Below are positions 1-8,025 of a DNA stretch of 64,000 nucleotides, piece after piece; positions within the stretch are counted from its first letter, which is position 1; each line of letters starts with the position of its first letter. The stretch is from Candidatus Calescibacterium sp. (GTDB taxonomy: Bacteria > Calescibacteriota > Calescibacteriia > Calescibacteriales > Calescibacteriaceae): NCBI GenBank assembly GCA_025060505.1, contig JANXBU010000002.1, positions 142,582 through 206,581 of the forward strand, read 5' to 3'. Both the position numbers and the translations under genes were made by a program. Under the pieces are notes generated by a model. It was given only the letters and a program-made list of their open reading frames with translations. It ran no database searches and was not told where the DNA came from.

Positions 1-2
1 AA

Positions 3-824
3 TGCTCTGAAAAGATTGGAGAAAAGTTAAGCTCAAGTTTCCTGAAAATATTGTTCGGATTTGCGCTTATAATTTTCGGAAGCTCCGTATTTTTCGGATT
101 ATATTTTGTAGGTAGAAAAATCGTAAGTTTAGCTGATATATACATCTTTGAGCTAATCTTTGATGCTTTCTTTCTTAAAACAACCTTTGCGCTCAGATCT
201 CTTGTAGAGCATTCTGGATCTGTTATGAGGGAACTTAAAAAAGGAGATATTCAAAAAGCAAGATTAGAGGTTGCAAAAATTGTTGGGAGGAAAACTGAAA
301 AATTGCAAAGACCACATATAATTTCCGCATCTGTTGAAAGCGTTGCTGAAAACACTGTTGATAGCTTCTTCTCTCCGATTCTCTTTTTTCTTCTTTTTGG
401 AATCTACGGAAGCATTTTTTACAGAGTGATAAATACACTTGACGCAATGGTCGGATACAAAAATGAAAAATACAAATACATAGGTTTGATTCCAGCAAAA
501 ACAGATGATCTGCTGAATTTCATACCAGCAAGGATAAGCATAATTTTTATATTTTTGGGAATACTTTTTATGAGACTTGACGCTAAAAGCTCTATATCTA
601 CACTTCTGAAATTTAAGAGAGCAACTCCGAGTCCAAACTCATATGTTCCAATCTGCATGTTCAGTGGAGCACTGAATGTAAGGCTTGAAAAAATTGGATT
701 TTATTCCATTGGAGACTTTGCTCTTCCACAGTCTGAAGAAATAATTAGGAAATCAAATATCCTTGCTGTTGTTTCCTGTTTAATTTTTTATCTATTTGTG
801 ATATTTGTAGAGAAGGTTATGTAA
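3..824 (+). CDS. cbiB: Adenosylcobinamide-phosphate synthase CbiB/CobD (5'-truncated by window edge)
   Basis: This integral membrane enzyme attaches the aminopropanol (phosphate) arm to adenosylcobyric acid in cobalamin synthesis. The reading frame is open to the left edge, so the TTG at 51 used by the ORF track is probably not the start; the true N-terminus lies outside the window. Family motifs are clear: IVGRKTEKL, ESVAENTVDS, INTLDAMVGYKNEKY, and the DDLLNFIPAR segment. Several hydrophobic helices flank these motifs, and the C-terminus is a final membrane helix. No other cobalamin gene is visible in the window, so any cob/cbi operon would extend to the left. The assignment rests on motif order and is strong despite the missing N-terminus. 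Confidence 0.9.
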   Translation, partial: CSEKIGEKLSSSFLKILFGFALIIFGSSVFFGLYFVGRKIVSLADIYIFELIFDAFFLKTTFALRSLVEHSGSVMRELKKGDIQKARLEVAKIVGRKTEKLQRPHIISASVESVAENTVDSFFSPILFFLLFGIYGSIFYRVINTLDAMVGYKNEKYKYIGLIPAKTDDLLNFIPARISIIFIFLGILFMRLDAKSSISTLLKFKRATPSPNSYVPICMFSGALNVRLEKIGFYSIGDFALPQSEEIIRKSNILAVVSCLIFYLFVIFVEKVM

Positions 825-885
825 TTCAAAATAAGCACTATAAATTACTATAAACGATAAAAATGATAAAAATAAAAAATCAATC

Positions 886-1287
886 TTGAGATTCAGAAAA
901 AACAGATTGAGATTAACAAGAGATATTCAGAGAGTTCTTGAACAAGGTAAAACCAAAAAAGTCTCATTAGAAAAAAATGGAGCAGAGTTATTTATTCTAA
1001 AATATTATCCGTATCAACATACCAGATTCACTGTAATAGTCTCAAAGAAGGTTGCCAAAAAGAGTGTTTGGAGAAACAGAATAAAACGCATAATCAGAGA
1101 AGCGATGAGACAACTTATAAAAGAGGGAAAATCTCCGAACTTTGATATTGTTATTCTGGTAAGACAAAATATCTACAGAATGAAATCTTACGAGTTAAAG
1201 GAGATTCTTGAAAAAGTTTTTGATAACATCAATTTTGCATCAAAAGAAAAAACATACGAAATGAACACAGAAGCAAAAGCTAAATAG
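886..1287 (+). CDS. rnpA: Ribonuclease P protein component
   Basis: This small basic protein binds the RNase P RNA and helps it remove 5' leaders from pre-tRNAs. The 133-residue length is normal. The diagnostic segment is present (VSKKVAKKSVWRNRIKRIIREA), preceded by the FRKNRLRLTRD N-terminus typical of the family. The only sensible start is TTG at 886. A TAAAAA hexamer ends 7 nt upstream and there is no Shine-Dalgarno, which suggests a leaderless transcript. rpmH, the usual upstream partner, is absent; the gene instead follows cbiB. Its 3' end overlaps the convergent acpS gene by 8 bp. Confidence 0.95.
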   Translation: MRFRKNRLRLTRDIQRVLEQGKTKKVSLEKNGAELFILKYYPYQHTRFTVIVSKKVAKKSVWRNRIKRIIREAMRQLIKEGKSPNFDIVILVRQNIYRMKSYELKEILEKVFDNINFASKEKTYEMNTEAKAK

Positions 1288-1648
1288 CAATAGCAAAAGC
1301 TATACATATATCTGAATCATGCGATATAGAAACTAAAACATTTTTTATTTCCCTTTGTAATGCAATGTGCAGCATTTTTCCATGAAGTTTCGCCACCGGA
1401 TAAGGTAAATGTACAATTTCTATCTCCTTGAAGATTATGGAATTTCTGGTATGAAGGGTCTTGAAAACAGCTTCCTTTGCACAGAAGAGAGCAGAAAGTC
1501 TATCAAATAACGTTTCCCGCGATCGCATAACATAGTTTATTTCCTGATCTGTACAGATTCTATATAAAAATCTTTCACCATGATTAAGGTAGACACCTTT
1601 TATTCTTGATATTCTGAGAATATCTACGCCAACTCCCTTTATATCCAT
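1280..1648 (-). CDS. acpS: Holo-[acyl-carrier-protein] synthase AcpS
   Basis: AcpS transfers 4'-phosphopantetheine from CoA to apo-ACP for fatty-acid synthesis. The sequence from the internal ATG at 1648 starts MDIKGVGVDILRISRI, matching the family's G(V/I)D(I/L) Mg-binding strand. It carries the second motif as FCAKEAVFKTL (usually KEA.fKA) and the ISHD segment near the C-terminus. From this start it has about 122 residues, the normal length. The ORF-track start 20 codons upstream adds a segment with no family counterpart. The gene is convergent with rnpA and overlaps it by 8 bp. Confidence 0.93.
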   Translation of the reverse strand: MDIKGVGVDILRISRIKGVYLNHGERFLYRICTDQEINYVMRSRETLFDRLSALFCAKEAVFKTLHTRNSIIFKEIEIVHLPYPVAKLHGKMLHIALQREIKNVLVSISHDSDICIAFAIAI

Positions 1649-1738
1649 AATTGAAAGGTATTCTAAAATTGAAAAAAAACGAGAGATACAATTCAGTTCT
1701 AAAACCACAAAAATAAAACAAAAACTTCAGTATAGTGT

Positions 1739-1744
1739 TATAAT
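1739..1744 (+). promoter_or_regulatory. Extended -10 promoter, leaderless start of the epimerase gene
   Basis: The hexamer TATAAT is preceded by TGT, an extended -10 arrangement, and ends 7 nt before the ATG at 1752. A transcript from this element would begin at or within a base or two of the start codon. No Shine-Dalgarno sequence is present. This is one of the cleanest examples of a pattern seen across the window. It is inferred from sequence only. Confidence 0.55.
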
Positions 1745-1751
1745 AATATGT

Positions 1752-2753
1752 ATGAAATTCGAGCAGAGTATAGCGCTAACAGGAGTTAGAACATTTTTAG
1801 GAACTAACTTATGTATAAGATTACAGAATATTCCGGGGATAAAGCTTACAGTGCTTGATAAACACAGGCCAAGTTTTTTGAAAGAAGATGTTAGATTTTA
1901 CAGAATAGATCTAACAGATCCAAAATCAGATCAGATGATCTATGATGCTCTTGAAAGAGAGAATGTTGATACATTCTTACATATGGCTTTTTTTGAGGGA
2001 AAAGTTCCTGCATCATCTTCTTACTGTCATGAAGTTCAAGCAATTGGAACGTGGTATGTTCTGAACGCTTGTGCGAAGAAAAAGGTAAAGAAATTTATCT
2101 TATCCTCAACCACAGAGGTTTATGGGGCACATCCGATGAATCCAAACTTGATAAAGGAAGATGCTCCTTTAAGACCTAATCCATCTTACAGATATATAAA
2201 AGATAGAGTGGAAGCAGAGGAACTGACAAAAAAATTTGCAAAGAAAATTCCTTCAACGAAAGTTCTGATTTTAAGAAAATGTCCGGTTCTTGGCGATAAA
2301 GTTAAGAACTTTATGACCTGGTACCTTTCTGGTGCTATCGTTTTTTCAGTACTTGGATTTGACCCTATGATGCAGTTTTTACACCAAGAAGATATAATAG
2401 ATGCATATATGAGATTCACAGTGGGACATGATGAAATACCCGGAGGAATATACAACATAGCCGGGAAAGGAGCATTACCCTTACTTTACATAACACGCCT
2501 TATGGGAAAAATTAACATACCCATGTTTTACTCTTGGCTTTATGCTTTATGCATGATAATGAGATCTGCGGGAATTTCTCCATTCCCGCCACAGCATATA
2601 GACTACATAAGATACACATTCGTTGCTGATGGAACAAAAGCAAAGGATCTGGCAGGATTTATACCGAAGTACTCATCAAGGGAAATAGTAGAAGAATTTG
2701 CAGGATATATAAAACTCAAAAAGTCTAAAATAAGATCAGCTCCTAAGTCTTGA
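1752..2753 (+). CDS. NAD-dependent epimerase/dehydratase family protein (extended SDR)
   Basis: This 333-residue extended short-chain dehydrogenase is probably a nucleotide-sugar epimerase or related enzyme. It has an N-terminal Rossmann fold with TGVRTFLGTNL, where the usual TGxxGxxG lacks its middle glycine (Thr instead). The catalytic region SSTTEVYG is followed by the YxxxK active-site pair in SYRYIKDRVE. The GxYNIAG-type segment (GIYNIAGKGALP) is also typical of the family. The substrate cannot be read from the sequence. The start is ATG 1752, 7 nt after a TATAAT box. It is a single-gene unit flanked by divergent acpS and a decayed nuclease gene. Confidence 0.85.
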   Translation: MKFEQSIALTGVRTFLGTNLCIRLQNIPGIKLTVLDKHRPSFLKEDVRFYRIDLTDPKSDQMIYDALERENVDTFLHMAFFEGKVPASSSYCHEVQAIGTWYVLNACAKKKVKKFILSSTTEVYGAHPMNPNLIKEDAPLRPNPSYRYIKDRVEAEELTKKFAKKIPSTKVLILRKCPVLGDKVKNFMTWYLSGAIVFSVLGFDPMMQFLHQEDIIDAYMRFTVGHDEIPGGIYNIAGKGALPLLYITRLMGKINIPMFYSWLYALCMIMRSAGISPFPPQHIDYIRYTFVADGTKAKDLAGFIPKYSSREIVEEFAGYIKLKKSKIRSAPKS

Positions 2754-2897
2754 ACCATGGATAGACTTTGTTCAAAAGACAATTTTTGTGGATACTAATT
2801 CAAACCAATACAACATTGTAAATAGAAAAATCACCTTGCCTCAAATGCGAAACCAAAAGTATGAATATCAACATAAAAAAACTATCTCAATCAAAAA

Positions 2898-3779
2898 TCA
2901 TCTACGCAAAGATCTGAGCTTCCTCTCAAATTCCTTCAAAGTCCTTGACTTTACTACCTCACTCTTCAAAATCCTAAGCCTATTCACATCTTCTATCCCC
3001 TCTATCTCCTTCCTTATCAATCCAGGTACCTTGCTAAACTTCGTTCGTATATCCAACAACAACGCCTCCCTCGTTCCCTCCTTTATACCCCTACGAGTAC
3101 CTTCTTGTATCCACTTCTGTATTCCCTCCTGTTTCCCTTCCTGATACAACCACGTTTTCGTTATGTCTATCAATGCTTCTACCTCCTTCCTCAAATCTTC
3201 TCTTATATCTCTGAGCTCCGCAAATACCCCTAACCTATTTATATATTCTGAACAGATCATGCTTTCTTATCTCCCCTTTCTCAAAACTTTGCCTCTGAAC
3301 TACCTTCCTTACAACCTACGATATGTCCTGAGTCCTTCCAAGTATCCCAAGCAAATATACATCCGGATTATCTGATTCCAAAAATCTCTCAGATTCAACT
3401 TCCTTTAGATCTATTATCTCATCCTCATACACAATGTCCCATCTGCTCTCATCTCTATACGGTTGCTCATCCTAAGTTCTTCTTTACCCAAATATATTAC
3501 GACCTGCTTCACTGGAAGATTGTATCTTGAAATTATAACATATAAATACCTCAGCATCCTTTTTGGCATATCCGGATCATTCTTTGTCTGAAAATCTACA
3601 TGTAAAATCAACTCCGTTCCATCTTTAAGTTTAACGATAGCCAAAAAGTCTGCAATAAGCTTACCGATCTGCATTTCAATAGAAATAGGTTTTATCTCAA
3701 TAAATTCTTATCCGAGAATTCTCAGGACTCCAATAGCTACTTTCTCAAAACTCTTTTTTACAGCAGAATCATACCTCAT
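2898..3779 (-). pseudogene. Decayed Rpn-family PD-(D/E)XK nuclease/putative transposase
   Basis: Minus-strand reading frames join into one recognisable protein only if several lesions are bridged. The N-terminus MRYDSAVKKSFEKVAIGVLRILG ends at a stop near 3708. After a frameshift comes KPISIEMQIGKLIADFLAIV and the nuclease core ELILHVDFQTKNDPDM..RMLRYLY (ORF 3414-3674). After a second shift the frame reads WDIVYEDEIIDLKEVES, then a nonsense codon at 3316-3318. After a third shift comes the C-terminal EGKQEGIQKWIQEGTRRGIKEG segment (ORF 2898-3260). The core and the repeated EG-rich tail match the Rpn recombination-promoting nuclease/Transposase_31 group. At least four lesions mean it is non-functional. 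Confidence 0.8.
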
Positions 3780-4088
3780 CGTATTCAATTTGAAAATTCA
3801 GATGCAAATGATCGAAAATCTGAAAATCATTGTTACAAAGTTTTGTCTATACTTCAATCACAGATTCTCGTCTTAAATTCTTTTTCAAGCGATGTTTTTA
3901 TTCAGAGAAGTCATCTTGCAACAAATTATGCAGTTTCCTTTATTCTCCGTAGACTATGGTTTTCAATTTTTTGAGATTAATGAAAAATTGCAATTGAAAA
4001 GGCTACATCTGATAAATTTTTTATTCTTTCCCTTATTATTTTTGCGGTAAAAGTTGTATTAACTGTTTCATGAACTAACATTATATTG
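3780..4088. other. Intergenic spacer, no gene seen
   Basis: This A/T-rich stretch lies between the decayed nuclease gene and the carbamoyltransferase. No ORF, tRNA or repeat is apparent. The only element I can point to is a TAACAT hexamer at 4076-4081, 7 nt before the ATG of the next gene, which is a candidate leaderless promoter. Confidence 0.5.
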
Positions 4089-5954
4089 ATGAAGGTTTTG
4101 GGTATATCTGCCTACTATCACGATAGTGCAGCTTGTCTTGTTGAAGATGCTGAGATAATCTCTGCATGCCAGGAAGAAAGGTTCACAAGAAAAAAGCATG
4201 ACCCTCGTTTCCCAACAAGAGCTATAAAGTATTGTCTTGAAGATGCCAAGATAACCATCTCCGATTTAGATGCTGTTGTTTTTTATGAAAAACCATTTCT
4301 GAAGCTTGAGCGGATAATGGAAACATACTATAACTTTGTCCCAAAGGGTTTTGCACAATTCAAATCAGCTATATCGGCTCTTCTGTTTGATAAAAAGCTA
4401 TCTGTAAAGGATTTGATTTTGAATGAGCTGAAAAGCTTGGCATTTGGTTCAGAAGATGGAAAAGGTAGAAGACAAGTTGTACCTCCGCTTTATTTTTCGG
4501 AACACCATCTTTCACATGCAGCAAGTGCTTTCTATCCTTCTCCGTTTTATGAAGCCGCAATACTTACGGTAGACGGAGTTGGAGAGTGGGCTACAGGTTC
4601 TCTTGGATACGGAAGAGACAAAGAAATAAAAATCTTCAAGGAGCTCAATTTCCCGGACTCTGTTGGAATGCTTTACTCAGCTTTCACTTACTACTGTGGT
4701 TTTAAGGTCAACTCTGGTGAGTACAAGCTCATGGGGCTCGCACCGTATGGAAATCCAGATTCAGCAAGAAAGTACAAGAAGATCATTCTTGACAATCTTG
4801 TGGATATAAAAGATGATGGTTCAATACATCTGAACCAGGAATATTTTGACTACTGTGTAGGGCTGAAGATGGTGGATGAAAAAAAGTGGATCAAGCTTTT
4901 TGGTTTTCCTCCAAGAAAGCCTGAGACTTTGATAACGCAGGAGTATGCAGATCTTGCCCTGGCTATACAAGAGATCACGGAGGAGATAGTCACTCTTATG
5001 GCTCTTGAGCTAAAAAAGATAACGGGTGCAAAGAATCTATGTATGGCTGGAGGTGTTGCTCTGAACTGCGTTGCGAACGGAAAGCTGCTTATCAAAAAGA
5101 TATTTGATAATATCTGGATCCAGCCTGCTGCAGGAGATGCAGGCGGAGCACTCGGCGCTGCTTTAGCTTTCTATTATGCGAACGAAGGAACAGAAAGAAA
5201 AATTTCAGAGTTTGATTCAATGAAGGGAGCTTTCTTGGGACCGGCATTTTCAAGATATGATATTCTTGCGGTGATCTCAAAATACAAAGCGCCTTATAGA
5301 GAAATTCAAGATGAGGATGAGCTCTGTAGAATAACTGCTGAGCTTATTGCCAAAGGTTATATCGTTGGATGGTTTCAGGGAAGAATGGAGTGGGGACCTC
5401 GGGCTCTTGGAGCAAGAAGTATTTTGGCTGATCCAAGAAATCCAGAGATGCAGAAAAAACTCAATCTCAAAATAAAATTCAGAGAGGGTTTCAGACCGTT
5501 TGCACCTTCTGTTATTGCCGAGGATGTAAAAGAGTACTTTGAGTACGGCTTTGTTTCACCATATATGATACTTATAGATTATGTCCATCCGAAAAGAAGA
5601 AATCCTTTACCTGAGAACTGGCATAGTTTATCTATCTCAGAAAGACTGTATTACATAAGATCTGATATTCCGGCTGTAACTCATCTGGATTACTCTGCTC
5701 GCGTTCAAACTGTTCATAAGGAAACAAATCCGAGATACTGGAAGCTTATAAACGAGTTCAAAAAGCTAACAGGGTATGGTGTTGTTATAAATACGAGTTT
5801 TAATGTCAGAGGAGAGCCTATTGTTTGTACCCCAGAAGATGCTTACAGATGCTTTATGAGAACAGATATAGATTTTCTTGTGATGGAGAACTTTATATTT
5901 GACAAAAAAGAACAACCACCGTTCAAAGAGGACTTCAAATTTGAGCTTGATTGA
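4089..5954 (+). CDS. NodU/CmcH-family carbamoyltransferase
   Basis: Members of this family transfer a carbamoyl group from carbamoyl phosphate (via carbamoyl-adenylate) to a hydroxyl on a sugar or antibiotic. The 621-residue length is normal. The N-terminal half has the TsaD/Kae1-like fold: it opens KVLGISAYYHDSAACLVED, and has metal-ligand HHLSHAASAF and DGVGEWATGS. The C-terminal carbamoyltransferase domain carries WGPRALGARSILADPR and FREGFRPFAPSV. The ORF track begins at TTG 4086; I prefer ATG 4089, one codon later, because TAACAT ends 7 nt before it. No neighbouring sugar or secondary-metabolite cluster reveals the substrate. Confidence 0.9.
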   Translation: MKVLGISAYYHDSAACLVEDAEIISACQEERFTRKKHDPRFPTRAIKYCLEDAKITISDLDAVVFYEKPFLKLERIMETYYNFVPKGFAQFKSAISALLFDKKLSVKDLILNELKSLAFGSEDGKGRRQVVPPLYFSEHHLSHAASAFYPSPFYEAAILTVDGVGEWATGSLGYGRDKEIKIFKELNFPDSVGMLYSAFTYYCGFKVNSGEYKLMGLAPYGNPDSARKYKKIILDNLVDIKDDGSIHLNQEYFDYCVGLKMVDEKKWIKLFGFPPRKPETLITQEYADLALAIQEITEEIVTLMALELKKITGAKNLCMAGGVALNCVANGKLLIKKIFDNIWIQPAAGDAGGALGAALAFYYANEGTERKISEFDSMKGAFLGPAFSRYDILAVISKYKAPYREIQDEDELCRITAELIAKGYIVGWFQGRMEWGPRALGARSILADPRNPEMQKKLNLKIKFREGFRPFAPSVIAEDVKEYFEYGFVSPYMILIDYVHPKRRNPLPENWHSLSISERLYYIRSDIPAVTHLDYSARVQTVHKETNPRYWKLINEFKKLTGYGVVINTSFNVRGEPIVCTPEDAYRCFMRTDIDFLVMENFIFDKKEQPPFKEDFKFELD

Positions 5955-6001
5955 AACTGAAAATTTATTTTTGAAATTACAAAAACTTTTTTAAGGATTG
6001 C

Positions 6002-6007
6002 TATAAA
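6002..6007 (+). promoter_or_regulatory. -10 box for leaderless rpsS transcript
   Basis: TATAAA ends 8 nt before the rpsS ATG at 6016, and the intervening bases contain no Shine-Dalgarno. Initiation 8-9 nt downstream would place the first transcribed base at the A of the start codon. A weak TTACAA at 5977-5982 could be a -35 element with 19-nt spacing. Inferred, not demonstrated. Confidence 0.5.
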
Positions 6008-6015
6008 ACAAAAAT

Positions 6016-6321
6016 ATGCCAAGATCTTTGAAAAAGGGACCATTTATTGATGAGCATGTTTTAGATAAAGTAATGAATTTGAGACCGAAAGTTCTGAAAG
6101 GTGAAAAAGTCGTTCTGAAAACATATTCCAGAAGGTCTACCATAATTCCGGAAATGGTTGGCTTTACAATAGCAGTTCATAATGGGAAAACTTTTATACC
6201 GGTTTATATCACAGAAGATATGGTTGGACATAAGCTTGGCGAATTTGCTCCAACAAGAACTTTCAGAGGACACCCAGATAAGGCTGCAAAAGTTGAAATA
6301 AGAAAACCGGGACAGAAATAG
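6016..6321 (+). CDS. rpsS: 30S ribosomal protein S19
   Basis: S19 sits in the head of the 30S subunit with S13. The protein is recognisable along its whole 101 residues: [39 protein letters not shown], and the C-terminal [14 protein letters not shown]. Normally rpsS lies in the S10 operon between rplB and rplV. Here it stands alone between a carbamoyltransferase and a periplasmic binding protein gene, with its own -10-like box directly upstream. Whether a second copy sits in an S10 operon elsewhere cannot be told from this window. Confidence 0.97.
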   Translation: MPRSLKKGPFIDEHVLDKVMNLRPKVLKGEKVVLKTYSRRSTIIPEMVGFTIAVHNGKTFIPVYITEDMVGHKLGEFAPTRTFRGHPDKAAKVEIRKPGQK

Positions 6322-6430
6322 AGCATTTGTAAAATTCTGAATTCAGTAAAATTTCAAAACATGAATCCTTCTGCAATACGAACTCCCAGATTTATTCCAA
6401 AAAACCGAATTCTGTGATTAAAAATTCATT

Positions 6431-7843
6431 ATGAGGAGTGAATTTTCTGTTGATGATTCAGACTATATCGCAAATCAAAGCTGTGAGATGAATCCAAAAA
6501 GAATGAAGAATCCAAAAGCAATCTCAATAGTTCTTGTTCTGACTCTTGTTTTATTTATGTGTAGTTCCGATAACGATAAAGGCAGAGCTGGAGATACTGT
6601 AAAAATAGGAGGATTGGTACCACTCACAGGTGTTGATGCAGCTTGGGGAGGCGTTGTTGCGACAAGTTTTAAATATGCCCAAAAAGAGATCAACGAACAA
6701 GGGGGGTTGCTTGGAAAAGACCTTGAAGTAGTAATATGCGACTATTCTGAAGATCCAGAAGGAGTAAGATTATGCTTGAAAAAATTCATATCTCAAGGTA
6801 TAAAATTTGTTGTTGGTCCAGATGGAAGTGAGGCGCTTCTTTCTGGTGTCTGTTCGTGGGATGTAGATCCAAAACTTGCAGAAGAGAAAAAATGTAATTT
6901 CGTTTCTGAAAACAAGATTGTTGTAATTGCAACATGGCCAACAAGCCCGGTTATTTCTGAATTAGATGATGCTGGACATGTTTTTAGGGTTTGTCCATCG
7001 GACGAATTTCAGGCAGCTGTTCTTGCTGAATACATACTTTCAGAAGGTATAACATCTGTTTCAGTTATATACAGGGACGATTGGGATGGTAGAGAATTTG
7101 CAAAGATATTCAAGAAAGTATTTGAGAATTCTCCCGAGAGTTCAACAAAGGGTACAGTTTTATCTTTTGTTCCATACGAACAAGACAAAACCGAGAATTT
7201 CAGGTCAGAGATAGAGAAACTCTATGAGAACGGAGATCCGGAAGCTATTTTTTTGTATACTTTCAATGAAGATGGGGTAAATTTTTTGGCGGAGCTGAGA
7301 ACCTTTCTTGATGAGAAGCGAAAAACTTATCCAAAACTTTTTGGATGTGATTGTAATCAGTATCCTGAAATATCTGGTGGTCCAGCTGCTGAATTTGTGA
7401 GAGATAGAATGGAGGGAACTACAATATCTCCGCCCTATGATGATCCTGATTATCAAGTATTTAGGCAAAAAATAATGGAAAAATTTGGAGACGACGGAGC
7501 AGTGGATTATATCTCATATGATGCTGTATGTGTTATAGCTGCTGCTATTGAATCGGCTGGCGAATATGACCCGGAGAAGGTAAAGGCTAAACTAATTGAT
7601 GTTACAAACTCTGGTGAGAAGGTCAAACCCCCATCTGCAGGTGGAAGTTGGAGAGACATTGTTGATAAAATAAAAAAGGGCGTAGATATTGATTACAAAG
7701 GTGTTTCGGGTGATGTTGATTTTCTTCAAAATGGTGATGTCAAAAGCGGGACATATGTAATATGGAGAATTGAAGATACAAAGGGAGATTACAGTGATTT
7801 CAAGGAAATAAAATCTGTAAAAGTAGTAAAAGAATCTTTCTGA
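6431..7843 (+). CDS. Branched-chain-amino-acid-type ABC transporter substrate-binding lipoprotein
   Basis: This is a type-I periplasmic binding protein of the LivJ/Peripla_BP_6 group. A basic N-region leads to a hydrophobic stretch ending in LFMC|SSDN, a lipobox, so a lipid-anchored protein on the outer face of the inner membrane is likely. The mature start VKIGGLVPLTGVDAAWGG and the segment EINEQGGLLGKDLEVV are family hallmarks. The ATG at 6431 follows a TAAAAA hexamer by 6 nt; ATG 6488 or 6503 would give a more usual signal-peptide length. No LivHMGF permease or ATPase genes are adjacent, so the ligand is unknown. Confidence 0.85.
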   Translation: MRSEFSVDDSDYIANQSCEMNPKRMKNPKAISIVLVLTLVLFMCSSDNDKGRAGDTVKIGGLVPLTGVDAAWGGVVATSFKYAQKEINEQGGLLGKDLEVVICDYSEDPEGVRLCLKKFISQGIKFVVGPDGSEALLSGVCSWDVDPKLAEEKKCNFVSENKIVVIATWPTSPVISELDDAGHVFRVCPSDEFQAAVLAEYILSEGITSVSVIYRDDWDGREFAKIFKKVFENSPESSTKGTVLSFVPYEQDKTENFRSEIEKLYENGDPEAIFLYTFNEDGVNFLAELRTFLDEKRKTYPKLFGCDCNQYPEISGGPAAEFVRDRMEGTTISPPYDDPDYQVFRQKIMEKFGDDGAVDYISYDAVCVIAAAIESAGEYDPEKVKAKLIDVTNSGEKVKPPSAGGSWRDIVDKIKKGVDIDYKGVSGDVDFLQNGDVKSGTYVIWRIEDTKGDYSDFKEIKSVKVVKESF

Positions 7844-7846
7844 ATT

Positions 7847-7896
7847 TTCTATATCACAAAAACACTGATCTTGTGAAAAATATCAGGAATATAGAA
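7847..7896. terminator. Two-tier hairpin downstream of the binding-protein gene
   Basis: Just after the stop at 7843 an outer inverted repeat TTCTATAT (7847-7854) pairs with ATATAGAA (7889-7896). It encloses an inner pair TCACAA (7854-7859)/TTGTGA (7871-7876). The hairpin is A/T-rich and lacks a strong downstream T-run, so it may be a 3'-end stability element rather than a classical terminator. Confidence 0.3.
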
Positions 7897-8025
7897 TTCA
7901 TAAAGCTAATACAATAGCGTGGATTTACTTAGTTTCTCTAATTAAGTAAGTATCTTTCAAATTCCATATTTATTCAACGGTAGGTGAGATATAATTTTTT
8001 GGCAAGGTGCTCGTATATAAGCAGT

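Noticed and set aside
2788-3375. Plus-strand ORFs 2788-3144 and 3163-3375
   Set aside because: They are antisense shadows of the decayed Rpn nuclease gene; their Ser/Pro/Leu-rich composition comes from the complement of the coding strand.
6337-6346. Palindrome CTGAATTCAG after rpsS as a terminator
   Set aside because: It is only 10 bp with no loop or T-run; it is probably chance in A/T-rich DNA.
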